In this document: positions 1 to 5,559 of the stretch, piece by piece
How positions within the stretch are numbered: position 1 is the first letter of the stretch
Layout: each line of letters starts with the position of its first letter
Source: Limisphaerales bacterium
GTDB taxonomy: Bacteria > Verrucomicrobiota > Verrucomicrobiia > Limisphaerales > UBA11358
Direction: 5' to 3'
Length of the DNA stretch: 10,139 nt
Assembly (NCBI GenBank): GCA_003133815.1
Contig: PKZR01000440.1
Coordinates: forward strand, 10,631 to 20,769
Translations under genes and position numbers: made by a program
Notes under the pieces: generated by a model
Databases searched by the model: none
Told to the model about the DNA's origin: nothing
The model's input: the letters and a program-made list of their open reading frames with translations, nothing else

Positions 1-248
1 GAATGGTTCGCATGGCCGCCGCCGTTGTTGCGGACCGGGCCGCGGATGGCGTCGGGGACCGAGGCGAGATCCTTGATCAGGTCGCAGATGGACTTGGCCT
101 CCAGCGCGGCGTTGCCGGCGATGGCCTTGTTGAGGTTGTCCACATACGCCTTGTGATGGCGGTCGTGATGGATCTCCATCGTCAACGCGTCAAAGTGGGG
201 TTCGAGGGCCGCCTTGTCGTAGGGCAGGGGAGGGAGTTCGAATGGCAT
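1..248 (-). CDS. sodA: Superoxide dismutase, Mn/Fe family (N-terminal part, cut by window edge)
   Basis: Detoxifies superoxide to hydrogen peroxide and oxygen in the cytoplasm with a mononuclear Mn or Fe centre. The ATG is at 248 and 82 codons are visible before the window ends. The family N-terminus is clear: FELPPLPYDKAALEPH (residues 3-18), the EIHHDRHHKAYVDNLN block (25-40) holding the first metal ligand His27, and RNNGGGHANH (73-82), whose last residue His82 is the second ligand. NNGGGHANH is the form typical of Mn-type enzymes rather than the AAQ-type iron enzymes, so Mn or cambialistic use is inferred. The C-terminal domain with the remaining Asp and His ligands lies outside the window. 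No Shine-Dalgarno sequence precedes the ATG. An interlocking TTGCG/CGCAA dyad cluster lies 36-54 bp upstream (284-302) and could be regulatory. Confidence 0.93.
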   Translation of the reverse strand, partial: MPFELPPLPYDKAALEPHFDALTMEIHHDRHHKAYVDNLNKAIAGNAALEAKSICDLIKDLASVPDAIRGPVRNNGGGHANH

Positions 249-511
249 AATTTTTTACTTGGTTTTTGGTTGATCGGTTAAAATTGCGGACGCAAATTGC
301 GCCAACATCGGACAAAATGCAAGCGCGGACAGCAAATGGCAATCAGGTGAAATACGGAGGGTGGGGAATAAACTTGAAACCCTAACTTATTCTCCAATTT
401 TTCGAAATGACAACGAACGATGACTTTTGTCGCCAGACTTTTGAATAAAAATTGTTATCGTGTCTGAATTCTGAAGCCCGACCTGGGGATGTCTCTTGTG
501 TGGTTTTGGAT

Positions 512-545
512 GTCGGCAGGGGACAAATGCACGTCCCCGTCCGAC
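512..545. repeat. Inverted repeat (hairpin), left flank of composite element
   Basis: The arms 512-524 and 533-545 are complementary at 11 of 13 positions (GTCGG-xx-GGGGAC against its complement) around an 8-nt loop. The two unpaired positions form a symmetrical internal loop. GGGGATG/GGATGTC-like words recur at 485-491, 508-514 and 701-707, suggesting the region is built from related pieces. The role is unknown. Confidence 0.6.
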
Positions 546-550
546 TTGGG

Positions 551-655
551 AATTTGGTCACGCGACTAGGAGATTTCCCGACGGGAAAAGGGGTTTTCAG
601 GACGGGATAAATGGTTTTTCGGGATCGATTCGGGGTTTTTGAGGATTGAATTGAA
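551..655. repeat. Degenerate 21-bp tandem repeat, about five units
   Basis: Units begin near 551, 572, 593, 614 and 635, and most start with a (G)TTTT-like run. The units at 572 and 593 match at about 15 of 21 positions. On the - strand the array reads as a seven-residue repeat of the form xxKTPxx (KTPNR, KTIYP, KTPFP, KSPSR, KFPSR). Spacing is regular but the sequence is degenerate, so this is either an old array or constrained only in period. Confidence 0.5.
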
Positions 656-670
656 TCCGATAAAAAAGGC

Positions 671-737
671 GTCCGGTAATTGATGTCTAGGGTGGGGACA
701 GGGGATGTCCACTGAAAGCGACATACAATTACCGGAC
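671..737. repeat. Nested inverted repeat (cruciform-like)
   Basis: The outer arms are a perfect 12 bp: 671-682 (GTCCGGTAATTG) and 726-737. Pairing continues inward through ATGTC (683-687) against GACAT with a one-base bulge. Inside lies a second stem, GGACA (696-700) with TGTCC (706-710). This architecture is typical of mobile palindromic units (REP-like or MITE-like). No target-site duplication is visible, and no transposase gene lies in the window. Confidence 0.65.
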
Positions 738-943
738 ACTGGGCTCTGGCCCATTGTGAACCATCAACGACAAACCCATTCTGATATTTGCGACTATCAA
801 CCAGCCTGTCGTCTTTAGTTCTACTTTGCCTGCGACCCCCCATCAGAATATCGCACTTAAGAACATCCCTTCAACTGCCCTTTAGGGAAGGTTTCACCAT
901 TAATCATATCGAGACGCGTGCAAAACCTTTGGAATTAAGAAAT

Positions 944-965
944 GCGGCTTTCTGCCGAAAGCCGC
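944..965 (-). terminator. Probable terminator downstream of the SGNH hydrolase gene
   Basis: A perfect 9-bp stem (944-952 with 957-965) closes a 4-nt loop about 80 bp after the SGNH stop codon. Read on the - strand, the stem is followed by a U-rich but interrupted tail (ATTTCTTAATT). That tail is weaker than a classical intrinsic terminator, so the hairpin could instead be part of a dispersed repeat. A second stem (978-988/993-1001, with a 2-nt bulge) precedes it on the same strand. Confidence 0.45.
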
Positions 966-1045
966 TACGTCACTTTTGCAGAAGACTCCGATGAGTTCTG
1001 CGACGTGAGTGCGCAGCTACGCATTATTGAACGGGTCGCCAAACC

Positions 1046-1807
1046 TTATTTCTCGCCGAGCAGTTCTTTGATCTTCGGCTCGGTGGCTTCGGCCCAGATG
1101 CGGTAGCCGGCTTCGCCGGGATGAAGATAGTCCCTCATCATGGAGCGGGAAATGGAGCCGTCGTTCTCAATGAACTTGGAGCCGATGTCCATGAAGAAGA
1201 TGTTCGTGGCGTCGTCGAGCCGGGCGAGGGCCTGGTTGACCTCCAGGATTTTGCCGCGTTGCGGGCTGAAGGTGGCGCCGCGCGGGAAGATGCCGAGCAG
1301 GATGATTTTAGTGTCCGGCTGCCGGGTGCGAATCTGGTTCACAATGGCGGTGACGCCCGCAAGGATGTCGGCGGTGGAGTTGTCCTCGATGCCCGCGCGG
1401 TTGGTGTTGGAGTTGTTGGTGCCGATCATCACGATGGCGATCTTGGCGCGGATGCCGTCGAGCTGGCCGTTGTCAATCCGCCAGAGGACGTGCTGCGTGC
1501 GGTCGCCGCCAACGCCCATGTTGATGCACTTGCGCTTGCCGTAAAACTCCTGCCATACAGCCTTGCCCGCACCCTCCCAGCCTTCGGTGATGGAATCGCC
1601 GATGAACTCGATGTCGTAATCGCCCGGATTATCCTTGGCGCGCTGGAGCACGAGAGCCTGGCGGTTGGTGGTGCGGTCGGTGCGCGGCACGGGAATGATG
1701 GCGGTGTTGACGTATACGGCAGGTGCGGCCTCCGGCGCATTGGTCTGCGCGACGGCGGACAGTTGCACCAGCACCACGGCGATGATCGCGAAGAGAAGTG
1801 TCTTCAT
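1046..1807 (-). CDS. Exported SGNH/GDSL hydrolase (PAF-acetylhydrolase-like esterase)
   Basis: Likely hydrolyses ester bonds, perhaps O-acetyl groups of carbohydrates, outside the cytoplasmic membrane. I chose the ATG at 1807 because it opens a textbook signal peptide, MKTLLFAIIAVVLVQLSAVAQ, with cleavage likely after AVA. An in-frame TTG at 1822 would add five residues. Numbered from that TTG, the SGNH blocks are: FIGDSITEGW with nucleophile Ser77 (block I); GVGGDRTQ at 103-110 (block II Gly); IGTNNSNTN with Asn136 (block III); and DYLHPGEAGY with Asp231 and His234 (block V). All catalytic positions are present and the length (253 aa) is normal for the alpha1/PAF-AH-IB-like branch. It lies 62 bp downstream of satP on the same strand and is probably cotranscribed with it. 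The substrate is unknown. Confidence 0.9.
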   Translation of the reverse strand: MKTLLFAIIAVVLVQLSAVAQTNAPEAAPAVYVNTAIIPVPRTDRTTNRQALVLQRAKDNPGDYDIEFIGDSITEGWEGAGKAVWQEFYGKRKCINMGVGGDRTQHVLWRIDNGQLDGIRAKIAIVMIGTNNSNTNRAGIEDNSTADILAGVTAIVNQIRTRQPDTKIILLGIFPRGATFSPQRGKILEVNQALARLDDATNIFFMDIGSKFIENDGSISRSMMRDYLHPGEAGYRIWAEATEPKIKELLGEK

Positions 1808-1869
1808 AATTTTTGTATTCAAGTTGGTTCGATTCGTTTTGGAACCGGTTTATTTGCTGGCAGCAACGG

Positions 1870-2478
1870 TCATTTCTTCACGACGCCCAGCGGCAGGACG
1901 ATTTTACCATAAAGCTCGTTGAGGATCTGGGCCAGGCCGGTGTAAATGGCGGACAACCCGCACACCAGACCTTCGTAGCCGGTGAAATGCTTGAACTCCG
2001 GGCTGGCATCCGTGAAATCGCCGACGGCCAGCAAGGCGAACAGGATGGTCAGGGAACCAAACACGAACTGCAAAGCGCGGTTCAGGCGAAGCGTGCCGAG
2101 AAACATGACGGCGGTGAACAGTCCCCACATGGACAGGTAGGTTGCCAGTGCGGATTCATTTGTGGCGGCGACGGGGCTGGCTGGAAAAAGCTTGGGCAGC
2201 AGCACGAGCGTGACGAGCGAGAGCCAGAAGAAGCCGTAGGAAATAAAGGCGGTGGTGGCAAAGGTGTTTCCCTTCTTCCATTCCATGATGCCGGCGATGA
2301 CTTGGGCGATGCCGCCGTAACAGATGCCCATGGCGAGGACCATGCTGTTGAGTTCGTAGTAGCCGGCGTTGTGGAAGTTCAACAGCACGGTGGTCATGCC
2401 GAAGCCGAGCAGGCCGAGCGGCGCGGGGTTGGCGGTGGTGTCCTTGATTTGGGTTGTGGTGTCAGGCATGGACGTCAT
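1870..2478 (-). CDS. satP: Acetate/succinate transporter, SatP (GPR1/FUN34/YaaH) family
   Basis: Inner-membrane channel or proton symporter for acetate and related short carboxylates. The hallmark NPAPLGLLGFG is at residues 17-27, and the GNTFATTAFISYGFFWLS block (70-87) is also typical. Six hydrophobic segments can be read at about 20-36, 46-66, 74-95, 110-130, 137-153 and 168-188. The length of 202 aa is normal, with a short polar N-terminus. The start is the ATG at 2478; a second Met at codon 4 is possible. No Shine-Dalgarno sequence is present. A 15-bp near-perfect dyad lies 34-48 bp upstream and may be its operator. The downstream SGNH esterase could release the acetate this protein imports; that link is inference. 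Confidence 0.93.
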   Translation of the reverse strand: MTSMPDTTTQIKDTTANPAPLGLLGFGMTTVLLNFHNAGYYELNSMVLAMGICYGGIAQVIAGIMEWKKGNTFATTAFISYGFFWLSLVTLVLLPKLFPASPVAATNESALATYLSMWGLFTAVMFLGTLRLNRALQFVFGSLTILFALLAVGDFTDASPEFKHFTGYEGLVCGLSAIYTGLAQILNELYGKIVLPLGVVKK

Positions 2479-2511
2479 TTGGTTGATGGTTAAGGGCCGG
2501 GTTGCGGGCGC

Positions 2512-2526
2512 GATAATGACATTATC
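2512..2526. promoter_or_regulatory. Candidate operator upstream of satP
   Basis: GATAATG-a-CATTATC has two perfect 7-bp arms around a single central base, sits in otherwise GC-rich sequence, and ends 34 bp before the satP start codon. AT-rich hexamers inside it resemble a -10 box on either strand. The position and symmetry fit a repressor or activator site, but the regulator is unknown. Confidence 0.45.
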
Positions 2527-2687
2527 CGAACCGCCGGGTCAAGCGCGGGTGGAGGAGGACATTTTTTGCCGTCGATTTCCTGCATGAATAATGCTTGATG
2601 GGAAATGGCGGGTGCGGTTACATGAAGCGACGTTCGCAAAGGGTTCGTTGAAAATGAATTTGCCCGGCGTTCAGGCGATTTAATCTT

Positions 2688-2927
2688 ATGAAAGTGCGAA
2701 GAATTATCTGGCCGGTGATGTTGATTGCAACTGGTTTGGCCTGCTGTCTGAGCTGGGTGTCGATTCCGCCACAATCATCGCAAGCGCGCATCAAGATCGA
2801 AAACGACAGCCCAGATATTAGAGGCCAGGGTTTCAGCGCGTCATCAAGGAATTCTCCCTATGACACATATTATGTGGCGGAGAACCATTTCAACGAGATT
2901 GTGATCGCGTCGAGAAAGCCGGAGTGA
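2688..2927 (+). CDS. Small hypothetical protein with N-terminal hydrophobic segment
   Basis: A 79-codon frame starting at ATG 2688. Residues 1-4 are basic (MKVRR) and about 6-24 are hydrophobic, as in a signal peptide or membrane anchor. The segment includes two adjacent cysteines (GLACC) that loosely resemble a lipobox. The remainder is polar and short. I recognise no family. It is divergent from satP, with about 210 bp between the two starts, and is followed by a repeat-rich stretch. No ribosome binding site is visible. It may be a real small exported protein, a remnant of a longer gene, or chance. Confidence 0.35.
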   Translation: MKVRRIIWPVMLIATGLACCLSWVSIPPQSSQARIKIENDSPDIRGQGFSASSRNSPYDTYYVAENHFNEIVIASRKPE

Positions 2928-2980
2928 AGAATGAATTGGTTAGGCTTTCCACGTTAACCGGCGGCTTGCGCGCCAGCGTC

Positions 2981-3060
2981 TTGGACTGCGGCAGTCCCCT
3001 GCCGCTCTTGCGTCGCCAGTCCTGTCGGGGGAAAAGCGGCAGAGGGCTGCCGCAGTCCAA
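2981..3060. repeat. 80-bp palindromic repeat element
   Basis: Two 26-nt arms (2981-3006 and 3035-3060) are complementary at 24 of 26 positions, with a 28-nt loop. The outermost 14 bp (TTGGACTGCGGCAG) are perfect. The element lies in a non-coding stretch between the small ORF and the EVE gene. It reads through in several frames, producing a spurious 105-codon frame (2924-3241). From memory it resembles a palindromic unit dispersed in verrucomicrobial genomes, but I cannot count copies here. An 11-bp direct repeat (CCGGCGGCTTG) occurs on both sides at 2958-2968 and 3126-3136. Confidence 0.75.
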
Positions 3061-3140
3061 AACCTCGCGGAACTATTCAGAGGCGCTGGCAAATCACGGC
3101 CACTGTTTATTGAACCTGCTCCAACCCGGCGGCTTGAGCG

Positions 3141-3554
3141 TCAGGCCTTTGTTTCGGCCAGTTTCAGGAGGCGTTCAAACTGTTCGCGCGACACGGGCGA
3201 GACGGACAGGCGCGATTGTTTTGCCAGAACCATTTCCTTGAGGGTTTTATCCGCCTTGATCTGCGCGAGGGTGACTTGCCGGACGAGCGGTTTTTCCGCC
3301 GCGATGTCCACCGCCGACCAGTCGCCGTCGTCCGCCGTGGGGTCTGTGTAGGATTCCTTTGCGACGCGGGCGAGACCCACCACGGACTTCTCATCGCCGG
3401 AGTGGTAGAAGAAGACGGGGTCGCCGGATTTCATGGCGCGAAGATGGTTGCGGGCGGCGTAGTTGCGGACGCCGGTCCAGGCGGTCCGGCGGTCGCCAAG
3501 GAGTTGCGACCACGAGTAGGTGTCCGGTTCGGACTTCACGAGCCAGTAATTCAT
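3141..3554 (-). CDS. EVE-domain protein (DUF55, thymocyte nuclear protein 1-like)
   Basis: A stand-alone EVE domain, a PUA-like fold thought to bind modified bases in DNA or RNA; the bacterial role is not established. Family signatures: NYWLVKSEPDTYSW at residues 2-15; TAWTGVRNYAARNHLRAM (24-41), which lines the ligand pocket; GDPVFFYHSGDEKSVVGLARV (44-64); and RLSVSPVS (115-122). The length of 137 aa matches full-size homologues and nothing is missing. The ATG at 3554 is the only sensible start, since it opens directly into the conserved N-terminus. It is divergent from yggS; the 124 bp between the two starts is almost entirely a palindromic repeat, so both promoters must overlap that repeat or lie upstream of it. 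Confidence 0.92.
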   Translation of the reverse strand: MNYWLVKSEPDTYSWSQLLGDRRTAWTGVRNYAARNHLRAMKSGDPVFFYHSGDEKSVVGLARVAKESYTDPTADDGDWSAVDIAAEKPLVRQVTLAQIKADKTLKEMVLAKQSRLSVSPVSREQFERLLKLAETKA

Positions 3555-3564
3555 GCGGGAAATC

Positions 3565-3668
3565 TAGCCACAGATGGGAACAGATGAAACACAGATTATT
3601 CAGGCATGAATTTCACAGTCCCCCGGAGTTCGTTTTTATCTGTGTTAATCCGGGTTAATCTGTGGCTA
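3565..3668. repeat. Long palindromic repeat filling the EVE-yggS divergent promoter region
   Basis: The outer arms TAGCCACAGAT (3565-3575) and ATCTGTGGCTA (3658-3668) are perfect complements. The inner arms AACACAGAT (3588-3596) and ATCTGTGTT (3638-3646) are also perfect. They are separated by 12 and 11 nt, and both spacers contain degenerate copies of the same word (CAGATG; GGTTAATC). CACAGAT therefore recurs as a short-period motif. From memory, CCACAGAT-type units of this kind are dispersed in several environmental bacterial genomes. The element ends 10 bp from each flanking start codon. Confidence 0.8.
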
Positions 3669-3678
3669 AAATGACGCC

Positions 3679-4392
3679 GTGATTCTGCAAGACAATCTTA
3701 ATTCGATCCAGCAACGGATCCAGGCGGCGTGCGGGCGTTGCGGGCGGGCGGCGGAATCGGTGACGCTGCTGGCGGTCTCCAAGACGCATCCGCCGGCCAC
3801 CATCCGCGCGGCGGCGGACTGCGGGCTGGTGTATTTTGGGGAGAACAAGGTGCAGGAGGCCAAGGCGAAGATATCGATGAGTCCGGGCCGGTTGCGGTGG
3901 CATTTCATCGGGCACCTGCAATCAAACAAGGTCCGCGATGCGGTGCATTTTTTTGAGATGATACAAAGCGTGGACAGCCTGGAACTGGCGCGGGAGATCT
4001 CCAAACGTTGCGATCAGGCGGCGAAGACGATGCCGGTGCTGCTGGAGGTGAACCTGGCCGGCGAGGCGAGCAAGTTCGGCTACCGGCCGGAACAACTGCT
4101 CGCGGAGCTGAAGGAGTTGAACGCGCTGCCGAGACTGGAGATTCACGGGTTGATGACCGTGCCGCCGTGGTCGCCTGAGCCGGAGGAATCGCGCCCGCAT
4201 TTCCGGCGGCTGCGGGAATTGAAGCTGGAGTGCGAGGAGATTTTGGGCGCGCCGCTGCCTCATTTGAGCATGGGGATGAGCGGGGATTTTGAGGTGGCGA
4301 TTGAGGAAGGCGCGACAATGGTGAGGATCGGGACGGCGCTGTTCGGGCCGCGCGCAAAAACGGTGATGAGGCGCGCGCCGGAAACTGACTGA
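3679..4392 (+). CDS. yggS: YggS/PLPBP family pyridoxal-phosphate homeostasis protein
   Basis: Binds pyridoxal 5'-phosphate in the cytoplasm and helps regulate free PLP and amino-acid pools; no catalytic activity is known for the family. The fold is that of the alanine-racemase N-terminal barrel. Visible motifs: LLAVSKTHP at residues 30-38 with the Schiff-base Lys35; GENKVQEAKAK (54-64); WHFIGHLQSNK (74-84); HGLMTV (156-161); and SMGMSGDFEVAIEEGATMVRIGTALFG (197-223), which grips the phosphate. The length of 237 aa is normal. The start is GTG 3679: an in-frame stop at 3667 leaves no other choice, and the reading frame opens directly into the family N-terminus. It stands just right of the palindromic repeat and is convergent with the next small gene. 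Confidence 0.95.
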   Translation: MILQDNLNSIQQRIQAACGRCGRAAESVTLLAVSKTHPPATIRAAADCGLVYFGENKVQEAKAKISMSPGRLRWHFIGHLQSNKVRDAVHFFEMIQSVDSLELAREISKRCDQAAKTMPVLLEVNLAGEASKFGYRPEQLLAELKELNALPRLEIHGLMTVPPWSPEPEESRPHFRRLRELKLECEEILGAPLPHLSMGMSGDFEVAIEEGATMVRIGTALFGPRAKTVMRRAPETD

Positions 4393-4400
4393 TTTGCAGA

Positions 4401-4556
4401 CTAACGCTGGTGCCTGTAATTATAATACAGGCCCGACGCGATTCCCACCGCAAGCACCACTCCCACGATGACTGCAACCTGCAGTTCGCGCACATATCTG
4501 TCCTGCAAATATGGCGGCGCTTTCGGGAAAAGCATCTTGCCAAGGAATTTGTTCAC
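4401..4556 (-). CDS. Small membrane protein with C-terminal transmembrane segment, function unknown
   Basis: A short gene convergent with yggS, 8 bp apart. The protein ends in one clear transmembrane helix (VAVIVGVVLAVGIASGLYY) followed by a short basic tail (NYRHQR). It is preceded by an amphipathic, positively charged stretch, KFLGKMLFPKAPPYLQDRYVRELQ. Possible starts are TTG 4604, ATG 4595, GTG 4556 and ATG 4535. I chose GTG 4556 because the protein-like composition begins there (VNKFLGK). None has a Shine-Dalgarno sequence, so the N-terminus is uncertain. I have a vague memory of similar small proteins in Verrucomicrobiota, but cannot assign a function. Confidence 0.5.
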   Translation of the reverse strand: MNKFLGKMLFPKAPPYLQDRYVRELQVAVIVGVVLAVGIASGLYYNYRHQR

Positions 4557-4692
4557 GGGCCGGAGGCTAGTCGAAACGCGCGGGCAGGCAAGCATTGAAA
4601 TCAAATATTCTGGCGACGATTTGGAGACGGTCTGGAAAACCGGTTATCTTTTTTAATTTACGCGCGGGCCTGTTGACATCATCCTCGGCGTG

Positions 4693-5019
4693 ATGACAGT
4701 TGACACCTTCAAAAGCGAAATCGCCGCAGCCATCAAGGCGTACGACAAATACATCATCTGCATCGACAAGACGCCGGAGGACTTCGAGGCATCGCTGACG
4801 TCGCTGACGGCGAAGGCGATCAAGGCTTACGAGAGCCGGGGCGCCGGTTTCCGCCACGGCATCGCGCTGGACAAGGAAGTGACCGTCATTCTGAGCCAGT
4901 GCGACGAGCCCCTCCCGATGTGCGGGATTTATTTCAACCTCCATTCGCCCTACCAAAAAAAATCGCTGCCGAAAACGGTGAAGCCGCTCGTGGAGAAGTC
5001 TTCGAAGCCGAAGCAGTGA
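4693..5019 (+). CDS. Conserved-looking hypothetical protein, 108 aa, soluble
   Basis: I do not recognise a family. The protein starts MTVDTFKSEIAAAIKAYDKY (ATG 4693; a GTG at 4690 is also in frame). It has an amphipathic helical first half and a central segment, GAGFRHGIALDKEVTVILSQCDEPLPMCGIYFNLH, with two cysteines. A lysine-rich C-terminal tail (KKSLPKTVKPLVEKSSKPKQ) suggests nucleic-acid or surface binding, but this is inference. There is no signal peptide and no membrane segment. Codon use looks like that of the neighbouring real genes. It is convergent with the lipoprotein gene, and the two stop codons abut with no base between them. Confidence 0.7.
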   Translation: MTVDTFKSEIAAAIKAYDKYIICIDKTPEDFEASLTSLTAKAIKAYESRGAGFRHGIALDKEVTVILSQCDEPLPMCGIYFNLHSPYQKKSLPKTVKPLVEKSSKPKQ

Positions 5020-5025
5020 TCACTG
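5014..5025. other. 12-bp perfect palindrome made of two abutting stop codons
   Basis: CAGTGATCACTG is self-complementary. Its centre TGA|TCA is the stop codon of the + strand gene (5017-5019) immediately followed by the stop codon of the - strand gene (5020-5022, TGA on its own strand). There is no intergenic base and no room for a conventional terminator between the genes. Confidence 0.8.
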
Positions 5026-5385
5026 GTTGCGGACCTCGTCGCCGACCCGTGCGACGCCGGCGATCAAATCGGCGACGATGTTTTCTTGAATTTGCGGACC
5101 GGTGATTTTGACGACGGCGGCCTTCAATCCCAGGTGGTAAAGAAACAGGGTTTGTCCCGCAGCAGGAATCCGCCCGTCGGGAAAGTTCAAGACTGCAAAG
5201 CGCCCGTCGGAATTATACAAAACCACCTTGCCCGCGACTGAATCGTCCGGTGTGATGATGGCGACCGGGGCGGAACCGCCGCCGACAGGCTGTGAGAACG
5301 CCGGAGATTTCGAGGGTTGGTTGGAAGCACAACCGGCGGCAAACATTCCTGCGACCAAAAGCATCAACGGCACAAACTGTTTCAT
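5020..5385 (-). CDS. Small lipoprotein, function unknown
   Basis: The protein has a lipoprotein signal peptide: MKQFVPLMLLVAGMFAAGC, with lipobox FAAGC and lipidated Cys19. A Ser/Pro-rich linker follows (about 20-45). A compact beta-rich domain covers about 47-121 (SVAGKVVLYNSDGRFAVLNF, LFLYHLGLKAAVVKITGP, NIVADLIAGVARVGDEVRNQ). The domain looks like an OB- or SH3-like barrel and recalls small verrucomicrobial lipoproteins that end in a GD-V-R pattern; that resemblance is from memory. ATG 5385 is a clear start. Localisation is most likely periplasmic, anchored to the inner or outer membrane. It is divergent from rlmN, with 174 bp between the starts, including an AT-rich patch at about 5430-5450 that could hold promoters. 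Confidence 0.85.
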   Translation of the reverse strand: MKQFVPLMLLVAGMFAAGCASNQPSKSPAFSQPVGGGSAPVAIITPDDSVAGKVVLYNSDGRFAVLNFPDGRIPAAGQTLFLYHLGLKAAVVKITGPQIQENIVADLIAGVARVGDEVRNQ

Positions 5386-5559
5386 GGCGACAGTAAAACG
5401 TGCGGCGTCGCGCAGGTCAATTCAGGACCAAAACATTAATATTTTAATCGATAGGGAAACAGGAATGCAGACGAAGGTTTATTCAATGAGATGTCCGGAG
5501 GATTTTCTTTGGCAGCAGCGGGACTTGGTTTTCGGTCGCCCGACCTTTAAGATGGCAAT

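Larger units (their letters stand above)
249..1045. other. Gene-poor intergenic region with hairpins and repeats
   Basis: No frame across this roughly 800-bp stretch encodes a protein I recognise. The longest frame (complement of 382-843, 153 codons) is built largely from the repeats below and looks like a by-product. Visible structure: a dyad cluster at 284-302; an 8-of-9 bp stem at 363-371/387-395; a strong hairpin at 512-545; a degenerate 21-bp tandem array at about 551-655; a nested hairpin at 671-737; a short GGGC/GCCC stem at 741-752; and a terminator-like hairpin at 944-965 followed by another small stem at 978-1001. I found nothing convincing in 753-940. Confidence 0.6.

Noticed and set aside
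422..443. Direct repeat GACTTTTG at 422-429 and 436-443
   Set aside because: It is short, has no further copies nearby, and no associated structure; chance is likely in an AT-richer patch.
382..843. 153-codon frame on the - strand
   Set aside because: It is composed largely of the repeats at 512-545, 551-655 and 671-737. It has no recognisable domain, low-complexity Ser/Thr/Lys/Pro composition and no ribosome binding site.
1121..1912. 263-codon frame on the + strand antisense to the SGNH hydrolase
   Set aside because: It is the complement of a gene with intact catalytic motifs and has no family features of its own. Long antisense frames are expected in GC-rich genes.
2924..3241. 105-codon frame on the + strand
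   Set aside because: It runs through both arms of the 80-bp palindrome and into the antisense of the EVE gene. Its peptide is repeat-derived.
4673..4678. TTGACA as a -35 box for the 108-aa gene
   Set aside because: It lies only 15 bp before the ATG, with no room for a -10 box and leader.
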